A DNA stretch of 7,490 bases from Paracoccaceae bacterium (GTDB lineage Bacteria > Pseudomonadota > Alphaproteobacteria > Rhodobacterales > Rhodobacteraceae): assembly GCA_026982275.1 (NCBI GenBank), contig JALSHK010000501.1, forward strand, positions 1 to 7,490. Reading direction: 5' to 3'. The notes beneath the pieces are model-generated. The model did not search any database. It saw only the letters and a program-made list of their open reading frames with translations, and had not been told where the DNA came from. This document shows, one piece after another, positions 7,398 through 7,490 of the stretch. The translations under genes were made by a program, and so were the position numbers. Each line of letters begins with the position of its first letter. Positions within the stretch are counted from its first letter, which is position 1.

Positions 7398-7490
7398 TCA
7401 AGCCACGACCAGGAAACCCAACAACCCCGCTGACCAGCATTCCGGCTCCAGCGCCTGAAGGCGGGAAATCAAGGATTCCATCATCAAGGA
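7398..7490 (-). CDS. Possible C-terminal end of an upstream gene (partial, uncertain)
   Basis: Thirty codons enter from the right edge and end at a TGA (complement of 7398-7400). The reading includes MESLISRLQALEPECW followed by a hydrophobic end, SAGLLGFLVVA. A second minus-strand frame is open to a TAA at 7375-7377 but is Gly/Pro-rich. One plus-strand frame is also open to the right edge but is Pro-rich. With so little sequence I cannot decide which frame, if any, is real. If the first is right, it would be an upstream co-directional gene ending about 240 bases before gene A. Confidence 0.2.
   Translation of the reverse strand, partial: SLMMESLISRLQALEPECWSAGLLGFLVVA

Noticed and set aside
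7375..7490. Gly/Pro-rich minus-strand frame resembling a C-terminal sorting signal (FPPSGAGAGMLVSGVV)
   Set aside because: It briefly recalled a VPLPA-type sorting tail, but the Leu-rich helix and the final Arg cluster are not proper, and another frame over the same bases is equally open.

Overview
The window is a dense, one-directional piece of bacterial genome. All three convincing genes lie on the minus strand. By eye the composition is mid-50s percent G+C, with Shine-Dalgarno-led starts, frequent GTG starts and 4-base gene overlaps. The overall codon style suggests a proteobacterium, most likely an alphaproteobacterium. That assignment is an impression, because there is no rRNA, tRNA or housekeeping gene to anchor it.

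Layout in the direction of transcription (right to left): positions 7490-7398 may hold the last codons of an upstream gene. A non-coding stretch of about 240 bases follows (7397-7158), with a weak candidate promoter and a small inverted repeat. Gene A (7157-4395, 920 aa) is an orphan protein with a long helical, hydrophobic region near its C-terminus. Gene B (4398-3073, 441 aa) is another orphan. Gene C (3076 to the left edge, at least 1025 codons, stop outside the window) is a very large beta-rich protein that I recognise from memory as a DUF6603-type protein.

A overlaps B, and B overlaps C, each by exactly four bases (GTGA). Both junctions carry the same arrangement, GGAGA-N5-CCGTGA, so the Shine-Dalgarno sequence of the downstream gene lies in the last codons of the upstream one. 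This is strong evidence for one transcript and for translational coupling, and therefore for three proteins made together in related amounts.

No function can be assigned with confidence. None of the three proteins shows an N-terminal signal peptide or an enzyme active-site motif that I can recognise. The best description is an uncharacterised three-protein system: one giant repetitive beta-strand protein of the DUF6603 type plus two obligate-looking partners of unknown family. I saw no mobile element, CRISPR array, tRNA or rRNA.
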